From: Streptomyces sp. NBC_01485
Lineage (GTDB): Bacteria > Actinomycetota > Actinomycetes > Streptomycetales > Streptomycetaceae
Length of the DNA stretch: 64,000 nt
Assembly (NCBI RefSeq): GCF_036227125.1
Contig: NZ_CP109435.1
Location: 4,030,001-4,094,000 of the forward strand
Direction of reading: 5' to 3'
Below, piece by piece: positions 56,959 through 64,000 of this stretch. Under the pieces are notes generated by a model, which was given only the letters and a program-made list of their open reading frames with translations, searched no databases and was not told the origin of the DNA. The position numbers and the translations under genes were made by a program. Each line of letters begins with the position of its first letter. The stretch's first letter is position 1.

Positions 56959-57627
56959 ATGCCGCAACCGTCCGCACCGCGCAGAACCCCCGGCCGACCG
57001 CCCCGCATCTCCCGCGAGGAGGTCGTCGAGACGGCCCGCCGGATCGTGGCCGCGGAAGGCGTGGACCGGCTGACCATGCGGCGGCTGGCCACAGAGATCG
57101 GCAGTACGCCGATGGCTCTCTACCACCACGTCCGCAACAAGGAAGAACTGCTCGTCCTGCTGCTGGACGACTACGCCGCGCGGACGCTCCACCGACCCGA
57201 ACTGCCCGCCCGGCCTCGCGAGCGGATCGTCGTCGCCGCTGCCACGATCCACGAGGCACTCGCCGCCTGCCCCTGGATCGTGGAGGTGCTGACCGCCGAC
57301 GACCTGATGTCCACGTCCGCCCTGTGGTTCGTCGAGCAGATCGTCGACGGCCTGGTCGAATGCGGCCTGCCTCCCGAGCGGGCCGTGCACGGTTACCGCA
57401 CGATCTGGTACTACACCGCCGGAGAGATCGTGGTCCGGACGGCAGCGGCCCGGCGGCGCGCAGACAGTGACCGTGCGACCTACCGGGAGCGAGTCTTCGC
57501 CGACCTCGACCCGGCCGAACTACCCCGCTTGGCACAGGTTTCGGACCGCTGGGCGCCGCTGACCGACGAGGACACCTACCTGGATGGGCTCCGAGCTCTG
57601 GTGGACGGCCTCCTCGCCGCCCGCTGA
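56959..57627 (+). CDS. TetR family regulator (TetR-C type)
   Basis: 222 residues. Helix-turn-helix: RISREEVVETARRIVAAEGV and LTMRRLATEIGSTPMALYHH. The C-terminal helical domain (ARRRADSDRATYRERVFADL and others) resembles the tetracycline-repressor class. It is divergent from the MFS gene with 57 bp between starts, the standard repressor/pump arrangement. It would sense the exported compound. Confidence 0.88.
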   Translation: MPQPSAPRRTPGRPPRISREEVVETARRIVAAEGVDRLTMRRLATEIGSTPMALYHHVRNKEELLVLLLDDYAARTLHRPELPARPRERIVVAAATIHEALAACPWIVEVLTADDLMSTSALWFVEQIVDGLVECGLPPERAVHGYRTIWYYTAGEIVVRTAAARRRADSDRATYRERVFADLDPAELPRLAQVSDRWAPLTDEDTYLDGLRALVDGLLAAR

Positions 57628-57851
57628 GGGGTCACCACCGACGACGTGCGCCTGACCGTCGCCCCCTTCCGACACCTCCCGCAGGCAGCAACCTTTTCGG
57701 GTTCGGCGGCCACTGATGAGACGACAGCTTTCTCAGAGCACGTCCAGGAACACTCCAGAAACACTCCGGGAGCTACCCAGCCAAGGAACACCCCAGGAGC
57801 TTTCCGGAGCTTTTCAGGACGTGCTGCGCCGAACCGCGTAAGGATTCCTCC

Positions 57852-58829
57852 GTGGCAGCCTCTTCGCACCGACGTTCCCGCCGACCCGATCGCCGTCCCG
57901 ACCGGCGCACGGTCCGCGTCCCCGCGGTCGCCGTGACGGCCGTGGCCGCCGTCGTGCTCGTCGTGTCCCTGGTCGTGGCCTTCCGCCCCGGCGGCGGGGA
58001 CGATGACGGGGCGCGCACGGTCAAGCCGGTGGCCGGTGCACAGGTGAGCGGGGCGCCGACGCCGGCAGCGGCTTCTACGGCAGCGGCGGCATCCGCGTCG
58101 GCGTCGCCCTCGGCGGCATCCCCGACCCCGAGCCCCTCCGCCACCCCGTCCGCGCGGCCCTCGGCCAAGCCCGCCGTGCCCGCGGCCCGGGCGGGGTCCC
58201 GCACGGCGCCGTCCGCCGGGCGGATCCAGCCCGGCACCGACTACCAGGGCATCGCCACCTCCTACGACGTCGGCAACGGCGACGGCGCCTGTTCCTACGG
58301 TCCGACCTCCGACGTCATGACCGCGGCGATGAACACCGCCGACTACGAGACGTCGAAGGCGTGCGGCGCGTATGTGCTCGTGCGGGCGTCGGGCGGGGCG
58401 TCCGTGACGGTCCGGATCACCAACGAGTGCCCGGCGCCCTGCGAGGCCGGCCAACTCGACCTGAGCCGGCAGGCGTTCGCGAAGCTCGCGCCGCTCTCGG
58501 CGGGCCGGATCCCGATCACGTGGAGCCTGCTGAGCCCGGCCACGTCCGAGACGGTCTCGATCCGCTACAAGACCGGTTCCACCCAGTACTGGTGCGGCGT
58601 CCAGGCGATCGGCCACCGCAACCCGCTGTCCCGTCTGGAGGTCCGCGCGAACGGCTCGTGGGTCGCGCTGCCCCGCACCGAGTACAACTACTTCCTGTCC
58701 GAGCAGGGCAGCGGATGCGGCGGCGCGATCAGGCTCACCGACGTCTACGGGGAGCAACTGACCGTCGACGCGGTCGCCGTACGCCCGGACGTCGTGCAGT
58801 CGACCCGGGTCCAGTTCGCCCGGCACTGA
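57852..58829 (+). CDS. secreted expansin-like (DPBB) protein
   Basis: 325 residues. Basic start, one transmembrane/signal helix (VAVTAVAAVVLVVSLVVAF), a Ser/Pro/Ala linker (about 65-130), then a double-psi beta-barrel (GIATSYDVGNGDGACSYGPT, CGAYVLVRASGGASVTVRIT, LDLSRQAFAKLA). A C-terminal CBM63-like domain (YWCGVQAIGHRNPLSRLEVR, ADVYGEQL-like end) follows. Bacterial expansins loosen cellulose without hydrolysis; this suggests interaction with plant or cellulosic material. GTG 57852 after a 224-bp gap with no other feature seen. Confidence 0.85.
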   Translation: MAASSHRRSRRPDRRPDRRTVRVPAVAVTAVAAVVLVVSLVVAFRPGGGDDDGARTVKPVAGAQVSGAPTPAAASTAAAASASASPSAASPTPSPSATPSARPSAKPAVPAARAGSRTAPSAGRIQPGTDYQGIATSYDVGNGDGACSYGPTSDVMTAAMNTADYETSKACGAYVLVRASGGASVTVRITNECPAPCEAGQLDLSRQAFAKLAPLSAGRIPITWSLLSPATSETVSIRYKTGSTQYWCGVQAIGHRNPLSRLEVRANGSWVALPRTEYNYFLSEQGSGCGGAIRLTDVYGEQLTVDAVAVRPDVVQSTRVQFARH

Positions 58830-58868
58830 TGCCGTGGCGCGACCGCGCGGACCGCGCATACTCGCTGC

Positions 58869-59570
58869 ATGGCTACGGATCTCCATGGACTGCCAGATCT
58901 CCATGAACTGCTGAGGACGCTGCGGGTGTGGGACCCGGAGGTGACGGAACTGCCGCCCTTCGACCCGGCGTCGGCCCCCGACGACCCCCTGCCCCTCTTC
59001 ACGGAGTGGTTCGCGGCGGCGGTCGCGGCCGGGCAGACCGAGCCGCACACGATGACGCTGGCCACCTCGGACGAGGAGGGCCTGCCCGACGCCCGCATCG
59101 TGATGCTGCACGGCGCCGACCCGGACGGCTGGTCCTTCGCGACCCACGCGACCAGCCGCAAGGGCCGCCACCTCGCCGCCCGCCCCTACGCCGCGCTCAC
59201 CTTCTACTGGCCGGTGCACGGCCGCCAGGTCCGCGTCCGGGGCCCCGTCACGGTGGCTCCGGCCGAGGCGGCGCAGACCGACCTGCACGTCCGCTCGACG
59301 GGCGCGCTGGCCGCCGCGCTGACCGGGCGGCAGAGTGAAGTCCTGGGCTCGGTGGAGGAGTTGGCGCGGGCGTCGGAGGAGGCCTGGGAGCGGGCGTCCC
59401 GGAATCCGGCGGCGGAGGCGGCCTCCTGGACCCTGTACCGGCTACGGCCGGACGCGGTGGAGTTCTTCCAGGGGGACGCGCGGCGACGGCACGTACGGCT
59501 GGCGTACCGGCGGGAGGCGGGGACGGGAACGGGAACGGGGAGGTGGGCCACGGAACTGCTGTGGCCGTGA
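58869..59570 (+). CDS. pyridoxamine 5'-phosphate oxidase family protein
   Basis: 233 residues of the PdxH-type FMN split barrel: EPHTMTLATSDEEGLPDARI, GWSFATHATSRKGRHLAARP, AALTFYWPVHGRQVRVRGPV, ASWTLYRLRPDAVEFFQGDA and a C-terminal WATELLWP. The overall order matches PdxH, but the canonical C-terminal RLAP-type residues are changed, so it may be an actinobacterial paralogue acting on another substrate. ATG 58869. Confidence 0.82.
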   Translation: MATDLHGLPDLHELLRTLRVWDPEVTELPPFDPASAPDDPLPLFTEWFAAAVAAGQTEPHTMTLATSDEEGLPDARIVMLHGADPDGWSFATHATSRKGRHLAARPYAALTFYWPVHGRQVRVRGPVTVAPAEAAQTDLHVRSTGALAAALTGRQSEVLGSVEELARASEEAWERASRNPAAEAASWTLYRLRPDAVEFFQGDARRRHVRLAYRREAGTGTGTGRWATELLWP

Positions 59571-59614
59571 CGTGACGCGGTTTTCGTGCTCACGGGATGC
59601 GGGGCAGAGGGCGT

Positions 59615-62539
59615 TCACAGTTCGGCGGCGAGGAGTTGGTCCGTGAAGTCCCAGGGCAGGGCCTCCGGGGTGTCGCCGGAGAGGGTCTGTTCCGTCCAGA
59701 TGCACTTGCCGGCCGCCGTGTAGCGCGTACCCCAGCGCTGGCTGAGGGCCGCGACGAGTTGCAGGCCCCGGCCGCCCTCGTCCGTGTCCGCCGCGTGACG
59801 GATGCGGGGGGTGGTGAGGCTTCCGTCGGAGACTTCGCAGATCAGGCTGGTGCTGAGCAGCAGGCGCAGGCTGACCGGGCCCTTGGCGTGGCGTACGACG
59901 TTGCCGACCAGTTCGCTGCCGATGAGTTCGGTGGTCATGGCCAGGTCGCCCAGGTCCCAGGTGCGGAGCTGTTCCCGAATGTGCTGACGGGCCTGACCTG
60001 CCGCTATCGGCTCTTCGGGGAGCTGCCAGGAGGCCATCCGGTCGGGGGTGAGGGCGTGCACACGGACGGCCAGGAGGGCCGCGTCGTCGCTGGTCGTGCG
60101 CTGCTCGTCGGGGAGGAGCCCGGCCGTGAGGGTATCGCACAGACGTTCGAGATCCGTGCGGTCGGCGGTGCACAGGAACTGCCTGAGGTCGTCCATGCCC
60201 CGGTCGACCTCGCGGTGCGCGGACTCGACCAGGCCGTCGGTGTACAGGACCAGAAGACTGTCGTCCGGGAGCTTCAACTCGAGGGTTTCGAAGGGGGGTT
60301 GGGCCACGCCGAGCGGCGGGTCGGGGTCCAGGCGGCCGGGGAAGTACACGCGGCCGTCGGGCTCGACGACGGCCGGGGGCGGATGGCCGGCCCGGGTGAT
60401 GGCGCAGGTCCCGGCGGTGGGGTCGTACACCGCGTACAGGCAGGTGGCGAAGGAGTCCTCGCCGAGGCCGCCGACGATGTCGTTGAGGTGGGTCATGACC
60501 TCGTCGGGCGGCAGTTCCAGGTCGGCCAGGGTGGCCACGGCCGTGCGCAGCCGCCCCATGGTCGCCGCCTCGGACAGGCCGTGGCCCATCACGTCCCCGA
60601 CGACGAGGGCGACCCGACCGGCGGAGAGCGGGATCACGTCGTACCAGTCGCCGCCCACGTCCATGCCCTGCCCCGCCGGCAGGAAGCGCGCGGCGGCCGT
60701 GCACGCGGACACCTCGGGCAGCCGGCTCGGGAGGAGGCCGCGTTGCAGTTCCTGGGCTCGGGTGTGCTCGGCGTCGTAGAGCCGGGCCCGTTCCAGGGCG
60801 TGGGCGACGAGGGCGCTGATCGTGGTCAGCAGGGTGCGTTCCTCGTGGGCGAGGCGGCGGGGCTGGTCGAAGGAGACCGTGCAGACGCCGAACGTGCGCC
60901 CGGAGACCGTCAGCGGCAGGAACGCCCACGCCTGCTTGCCGGCCAGGCGCGGCCGCTCCTTCAGTCGCGGGTAGCGCCGCGCGTAGTCCTGCGCCGAGGC
61001 GAAGAACGACGGCACGCCGGTCAGCACGGCGTCCCCGACCGGGTCACCCGCCCCGACCGGCCGGCCGTTGATCTGGTCGAGCAGCGCCTCGGGGTAGCCG
61101 ACGGCTCCGACGACCTGCGCCCGGTTCCCCTCGATGGCGGCCACGGCCAGGCCGGTCGCGCCGAACGCCGGAAGGACGCGCCGGGCGACCACGTCCACCA
61201 CGTCCTGCGAGGTCCGCGCCTTGGCGAGGGCCTCGGTCAGCTCGGCGATCCTGGCCGAGCGCTCCGCCGCGACGCGTTCGGCGGCGGCCCGCTCGGCCTC
61301 GCGCCGCCGCCGTTCGGTGACGTCCGTGAGGTAGAGGGTGAGCCCGTCGGGCCCCGGCACGAGCCGCAGGTGATGGGAGCGGCCGGCCGCCATCCGCACG
61401 TCGAAGCCGACCGGCTCGGCCTCGGCGGCGGCCTCGCGGCAGCGGGCCTCCAGGTCGGGCACCGCCCGCACGGCGGGCAGCTCCCACAGCACGCGCCCGA
61501 ACAGCTCCTTCTGGGGCGCGCCGAGCGTGCGCTCCCCCTCCAGGTTGACGAAGACGATCCGCCAGTCGTCGTCCACCAGCACGAACCCGTCGCTCATGTG
61601 CCGCAGGGCGCGGCCGAGCGCGTCATGGGCGGTACGGGACTCGCTGCTGTCCCAGGCCACGCCCACCATGCGCGCCGGTTCGCCGTCCTCGCCGTAGATC
61701 ACCCAGCCGCGGCCCTGCGTCCAGCCGTAACTGCCGTCCGGCCGCCGCTCCCGGTACTCGGCCTCGTACGGGACGCCGTCGCGCACCGCCCGCTCCGCCG
61801 CGGCGAGCGTCGCCGGCAGGTCGTCGGGGTGCACGGCCTTCATCCAGGCCTCGGCCCGGGGCTCGTAGTCCGCCGGAAGCTCACCGTGCACGGCGGTCTC
61901 GTGGCCCTCCCACGCCAGCTCGCCCGTGCGGATGTTCCACTCCCAGGTGCCGATGGGCACGTCCCGCAGGGCCTGCCGTAGACGACTGCCGGCCGACTCC
62001 TCCTGCGCCGACGCCGATTCCGACCCTGATTCCGATGCCGACGCCGGTGACCTTGCCGCCGACGGCGGGGCGGGTGCCGGAGCGTGCCTGACCCGCTCCT
62101 CGGCCCAGTGGGCCACGGCCCGCAGAAACTCCCACTGCTCCTCGCTCGGCTCCCCCTCGACCCCGCTGACCACCGTCATCGCGCCGATGGCACGTTCCCC
62201 ACGAAAGAGGGGGACGGAGGCAAGCCCTTCACCGGGCAACGGCTCCGTGTTCGCCCCGGGCGCCTCAGGCGCCCCCCACACGCCACGCCCGTGACGCACG
62301 GCCTGCGCGGGTACGGCCGTCCCGTCCTGGTCGACCATGTCCCAGGCCCGGGTCAGGGCGGGCGGCAGGCCCACCGACGCGACGAGGCGCAGGGCCGGCA
62401 GCGGCCCGCGCAGATGGACGGCCCCGCCCAGACCGTCCAGCTCGGCCACCGCGTGCAGCAGCCCCAGCCGGAAGATCTCACTCTCCGTGATCCCCTGCTC
62501 CGTACCCGCAAGAACACCCAGTCGCGCACCCGCGCCCAT
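59615..62539 (-). CDS. multidomain SpoIIE-type PP2C phosphatase with GAF/PAS and HATPase domains
   Basis: 974 residues. GAF-like sensor (about 1-150), PAS (about 180-305; DVPIGTWEWNIRTGELAWEG), a second PAS (about 310-415; MSDGFVLVDDDWRIVFVN), GAF (about 435-590), PP2C/SpoIIE phosphatase (about 610-820; GMDVGGDWYDVIPL, VGDVMGHGLSEA, LVLYTDGLVES) and a C-terminal HATPase_c_2 (about 840-965; TELIGSELVGNVVRHAKGP, DEGGRGLQLVAALSQRWG). It combines the phosphatase and anti-sigma-like kinase in one chain, as is common in Streptomyces sigma-factor switch regulators. ATG 62539. Targets unknown. Confidence 0.92.
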   Translation of the reverse strand: MGAGARLGVLAGTEQGITESEIFRLGLLHAVAELDGLGGAVHLRGPLPALRLVASVGLPPALTRAWDMVDQDGTAVPAQAVRHGRGVWGAPEAPGANTEPLPGEGLASVPLFRGERAIGAMTVVSGVEGEPSEEQWEFLRAVAHWAEERVRHAPAPAPPSAARSPASASESGSESASAQEESAGSRLRQALRDVPIGTWEWNIRTGELAWEGHETAVHGELPADYEPRAEAWMKAVHPDDLPATLAAAERAVRDGVPYEAEYRERRPDGSYGWTQGRGWVIYGEDGEPARMVGVAWDSSESRTAHDALGRALRHMSDGFVLVDDDWRIVFVNLEGERTLGAPQKELFGRVLWELPAVRAVPDLEARCREAAAEAEPVGFDVRMAAGRSHHLRLVPGPDGLTLYLTDVTERRRREAERAAAERVAAERSARIAELTEALAKARTSQDVVDVVARRVLPAFGATGLAVAAIEGNRAQVVGAVGYPEALLDQINGRPVGAGDPVGDAVLTGVPSFFASAQDYARRYPRLKERPRLAGKQAWAFLPLTVSGRTFGVCTVSFDQPRRLAHEERTLLTTISALVAHALERARLYDAEHTRAQELQRGLLPSRLPEVSACTAAARFLPAGQGMDVGGDWYDVIPLSAGRVALVVGDVMGHGLSEAATMGRLRTAVATLADLELPPDEVMTHLNDIVGGLGEDSFATCLYAVYDPTAGTCAITRAGHPPPAVVEPDGRVYFPGRLDPDPPLGVAQPPFETLELKLPDDSLLVLYTDGLVESAHREVDRGMDDLRQFLCTADRTDLERLCDTLTAGLLPDEQRTTSDDAALLAVRVHALTPDRMASWQLPEEPIAAGQARQHIREQLRTWDLGDLAMTTELIGSELVGNVVRHAKGPVSLRLLLSTSLICEVSDGSLTTPRIRHAADTDEGGRGLQLVAALSQRWGTRYTAAGKCIWTEQTLSGDTPEALPWDFTDQLLAAEL

Positions 62540-62604
62540 GTACTCAACGGTACAACTAGGACCCGTTTAGGGCCGTTCCATGCCATTCCGCTCCGCCCGC
62601 TGTG

Positions 62605-62949
62605 TCAGGCAGCGCGCTCCTCGAGCACCACCGTGTTACATCCGTCGGAGACGACGTGCAGGTCCACGGTGACATCCAGCGCCGCCGCCAGTCTGACCAG
62701 CAGGTCCGCGGTGAGCGGCAGCATTCCGCCGAGCTCGACGGCCTCCACATCACCAGGGTCCATCCCGAGGCGCTCGCCCAGACCCGCCCGAGTCAGCCCG
62801 AGGGTCACCCGGCGATCGTGCACCAGCTGCCCCAACGCGAGCGCCAGCCGAATCTGCTCCCGCTCGGCGACGACCTCCGGCGGCTCGACATGCCCCTCGA
62901 CGACTCGCCGCTCCCGCGACAGCTTCCAGCGGGTGTGACTGTGACTCAC
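62605..62949 (-). CDS. XRE family helix-turn-helix protein
   Basis: 114 residues. The HTH is LALALGQLVHDRRVTLGLTR, AGLGERLGMDPGDVEAVELG, TADLLVRLAAALDV. The short C-terminus is DLHVVSDGCNTVVLEERAA. GTG 62949 overlaps the HATPase stop (GTGA), so the two are coupled. Probably a DNA-binding regulator of the Streptomyces XRE/HATPase modules or an antitoxin-like protein; no toxin is seen beside it. Confidence 0.78.
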   Translation of the reverse strand: MSHSHTRWKLSRERRVVEGHVEPPEVVAEREQIRLALALGQLVHDRRVTLGLTRAGLGERLGMDPGDVEAVELGGMLPLTADLLVRLAAALDVTVDLHVVSDGCNTVVLEERAA

Positions 62950-63470
62950 AGGTCCTCCCGGAACTCACGTCCGTCGCGGAGGTAGCCGCAGGCTCCCGCG
63001 CGGGGCAGTACCGCCCACATGCGCGTGCCGCCGCCCGGTTCGCGGCCGCCGCCGATGCCCCAGTCCCCGCGGCAGGCCCGGACCACGTGGTCCAGCACAC
63101 CCAAGGACACGCGTCGGGACAGGTCGCAGACGGCGCCCAGGCGGGCGTGGGCGTGACGGGGGTGGCCGTCGTAGAGGGTGACGCGGAGGGCTTCTTCGCG
63201 GTAGCGGAGCGACACGTACACGGTGGCGGTGGAGGAGAACCGGCAGGCGCAGGCGGCCAGTTCGCTCACCACCTGCACGGTCGCGTCGGCCGCGTCGGCG
63301 AGGCCGTGCGCGTCCAGGATCGTCCGGGTCGCCGCCCGCGCGATGCCGGGACTTCGCGGAACGGCGGGCAGCGTGAAGCTGAAGGAGAGGGCCTCCGGCC
63401 TGGCGAGGACGAACGGGGCGTCGGCGGGGGCGAGGGTCGGCGACTGACACACCCCGGTGTCGAGATACAC
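62946..63470 (-). CDS. HATPase_c_2-type ATP-binding protein
   Basis: 174 residues of the short anti-sigma-like ATPase family, with a weakened N-box (VQVVSELAACACRFSSTATV, where Asn is replaced) and a GDWGIGGGREPGGGTRMWAV G-box. Loss of the canonical Asn makes kinase activity doubtful. GTG 63470 is chosen because AAGGGAG lies 5 nt upstream. First gene of a two-gene operon with the XRE gene. Confidence 0.75.
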   Translation of the reverse strand: MYLDTGVCQSPTLAPADAPFVLARPEALSFSFTLPAVPRSPGIARAATRTILDAHGLADAADATVQVVSELAACACRFSSTATVYVSLRYREEALRVTLYDGHPRHAHARLGAVCDLSRRVSLGVLDHVVRACRGDWGIGGGREPGGGTRMWAVLPRAGACGYLRDGREFREDL

Positions 63471-63580
63471 AGCAACTCCCTTGACTGGTACGGCTGGTAC
63501 GGAGGGAACCCACCCGGTGGCCTGTCTCCCCGACGCGGCTCGCCCCTCCCGGGGGAGGAGATGGCGGGCGGGCACGCGTG

Positions 63581-63742
63581 ATGCGCTTCCAGGATGGTTG
63601 TTACGGCTCAGTGATTGAGCTGTTGCAGACTGTAGAGGAAAAGAGTGACACAGTGCCACCGATTCGGCAGAACTGGCACTTGTTCGATGGACCGATACGC
63701 CTCAAGAACGGCAGAATTACGGTGCCACCACCGGAGGAGTGA
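63581..63742 (+). CDS. possible small protein upstream of an XRE gene
   Basis: 53 codons from ATG 63581 to TGA 63742 encode MRFQDGCYGSVIELLQTVEE, then a SDTVPPIRQNWHLFDGPIRL stretch and a VPPPEE end. Base composition is lower in GC than its surroundings, like the XRE gene that begins 3 bp later. It could instead be the untranslated promoter region of that gene. Evidence is only the open frame and spacing. Confidence 0.3.
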   Translation: MRFQDGCYGSVIELLQTVEEKSDTVPPIRQNWHLFDGPIRLKNGRITVPPPEE

Positions 63743-63744
63743 AC

Positions 63745-64000
63745 ATGCCACCAAGGGCCGCACCCAGCGAGCGCCAGAAGCGCTTGGGGGCAGAGCTGCG
63801 AAAGATGCGCCTCGCAGCCCGGGTGTCCACGGGGCACGCCGCAGGGCTACTCGGCATCGACCGGACGAAGATTTCCAACATCGAATCCGGAGTCCGGATC
63901 ATCACGGCCGAGCGCCTGCGCCTTCTCGCCCACAACTACTCCTGCACCGACCAGAATTACGTCGACGCGCTCGCCGCCATGGCCGAGGAGAAGGTGCGGG
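63745..64000 (+). CDS. XRE family transcriptional regulator, 3' partial
   Basis: 85 codons visible, running off the right edge. The HTH is plain: SERQKRLGAELRKMRLAARV, GHAAGLLGIDRTKISNIESG, ITAERLRLLAHNYSC. This start is typical of the Streptomyces XRE regulators that pair with DUF397 proteins and short HATPases. ATG 63745 with GGAGGAG 5-6 nt upstream. Confidence 0.88.
   Translation, partial: MPPRAAPSERQKRLGAELRKMRLAARVSTGHAAGLLGIDRTKISNIESGVRIITAERLRLLAHNYSCTDQNYVDALAAMAEEKVR

Noticed and set aside
1..64000. tRNA, rRNA, riboswitch or origin sequences
   Set aside because: None seen by reading both strands; short degenerate elements could be missed without a covariance search.

Overview
The window is high-GC actinomycete DNA. 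Codon third positions are almost all G or C, GTG and TTG starts are common, 4-bp ATGA/GTGA overlaps join operon genes, and the gene families are typical of Streptomyces: AfsK/AfsR/AfsS regulators, a SARP-type regulator, ALF-repeat protein, DUF2165, XRE/HATPase pairs and F420 enzymes. The recognisable anchor is the AfsK-AfsR-AfsS signalling set: afsR 33041-36028, afsS 36276-36548, afsK 46354-48774. I read it as a chromosomal Streptomyces segment. No rRNA, tRNA or CRISPR array was seen.

Layout. 1-3253: the end of a D,D-carboxypeptidase gene, a strong terminator and a polytopic membrane protein. 3254-6720: an unknown alpha-beta-barrel-like protein divergent from an SDR, then a sodium:solute symporter. 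6753-9388: an ADP-ribosylglycohydrolase gene cut by a degenerate IS200/IS605-type TnpB element, followed by a DUF2165 membrane protein. 9488-17879: an L,D-transpeptidase-like protein that appears to lack the catalytic Cys, FO synthase FbiC, an F420-type luciferase-fold oxidoreductase with a minisatellite tail, an SDR, a secreted ALF-repeat protein, an EEP nuclease/phosphatase, a Ddn-type F420 reductase and a membrane-anchored Mrr-like nuclease. 17905-22118: small membrane and coiled-coil proteins and an FtsX/ATPase export unit led by a small secreted protein. 22260-32812: aldehyde dehydrogenase, amidohydrolases, luciferase-fold monooxygenases and an SDR, interrupted by two tandem secreted proteins and a LuxR regulator. 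33041-36548: afsR and afsS. 37009-41176: acyl-CoA ligase divergent from a thiolase-like/DUF35/enoyl-CoA hydratase operon. 41143-45961: a roughly 4.8-kb inserted cassette (NUDIX, dTMP kinase, Cys-rich proteins, HATPase, HTH-TPR regulator, GNAT). It is flanked by about 132-bp imperfect direct repeats of the hydratase gene 3' end. 46354-51136: afsK, a VOC protein and a TetR regulator. 51366-54489: a Ddn-type reductase and acyl-CoA dehydrogenase divergent from a second thiolase-like protein. 54558-64000: cupin/MFS/TetR efflux unit, expansin-like protein, PNPOx-family oxidase, a large SpoIIE-type phosphatase and XRE/HATPase regulatory genes.

How the genes connect. The main pattern I found is a shared inverted repeat, CTGACG-N3-CGTCAG. 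It recurs in front of the CoA-thioester and oxidation genes at 4183, 26796, 27722, 32832, 38642 (plus a weaker copy at 38669), 53152 and 53258. It looks like the operator of one TetR-type repressor controlling a dispersed catabolic regulon: ligase, acyl-CoA dehydrogenase, hydratase, thiolase/DUF35 aldolase-like pair, SDRs, luciferase-fold oxygenases and an amidohydrolase. This resembles steroid or isoprenoid side-chain degradation in other actinobacteria, but the substrate cannot be read from sequence. The regulon genes lie around and between the parts of the AfsK/AfsR/AfsS cascade. Rare TTA (bldA-type) codons occur in afsR, in the HTH-TPR regulator of the cassette and at codon 5 of the MFS transporter.
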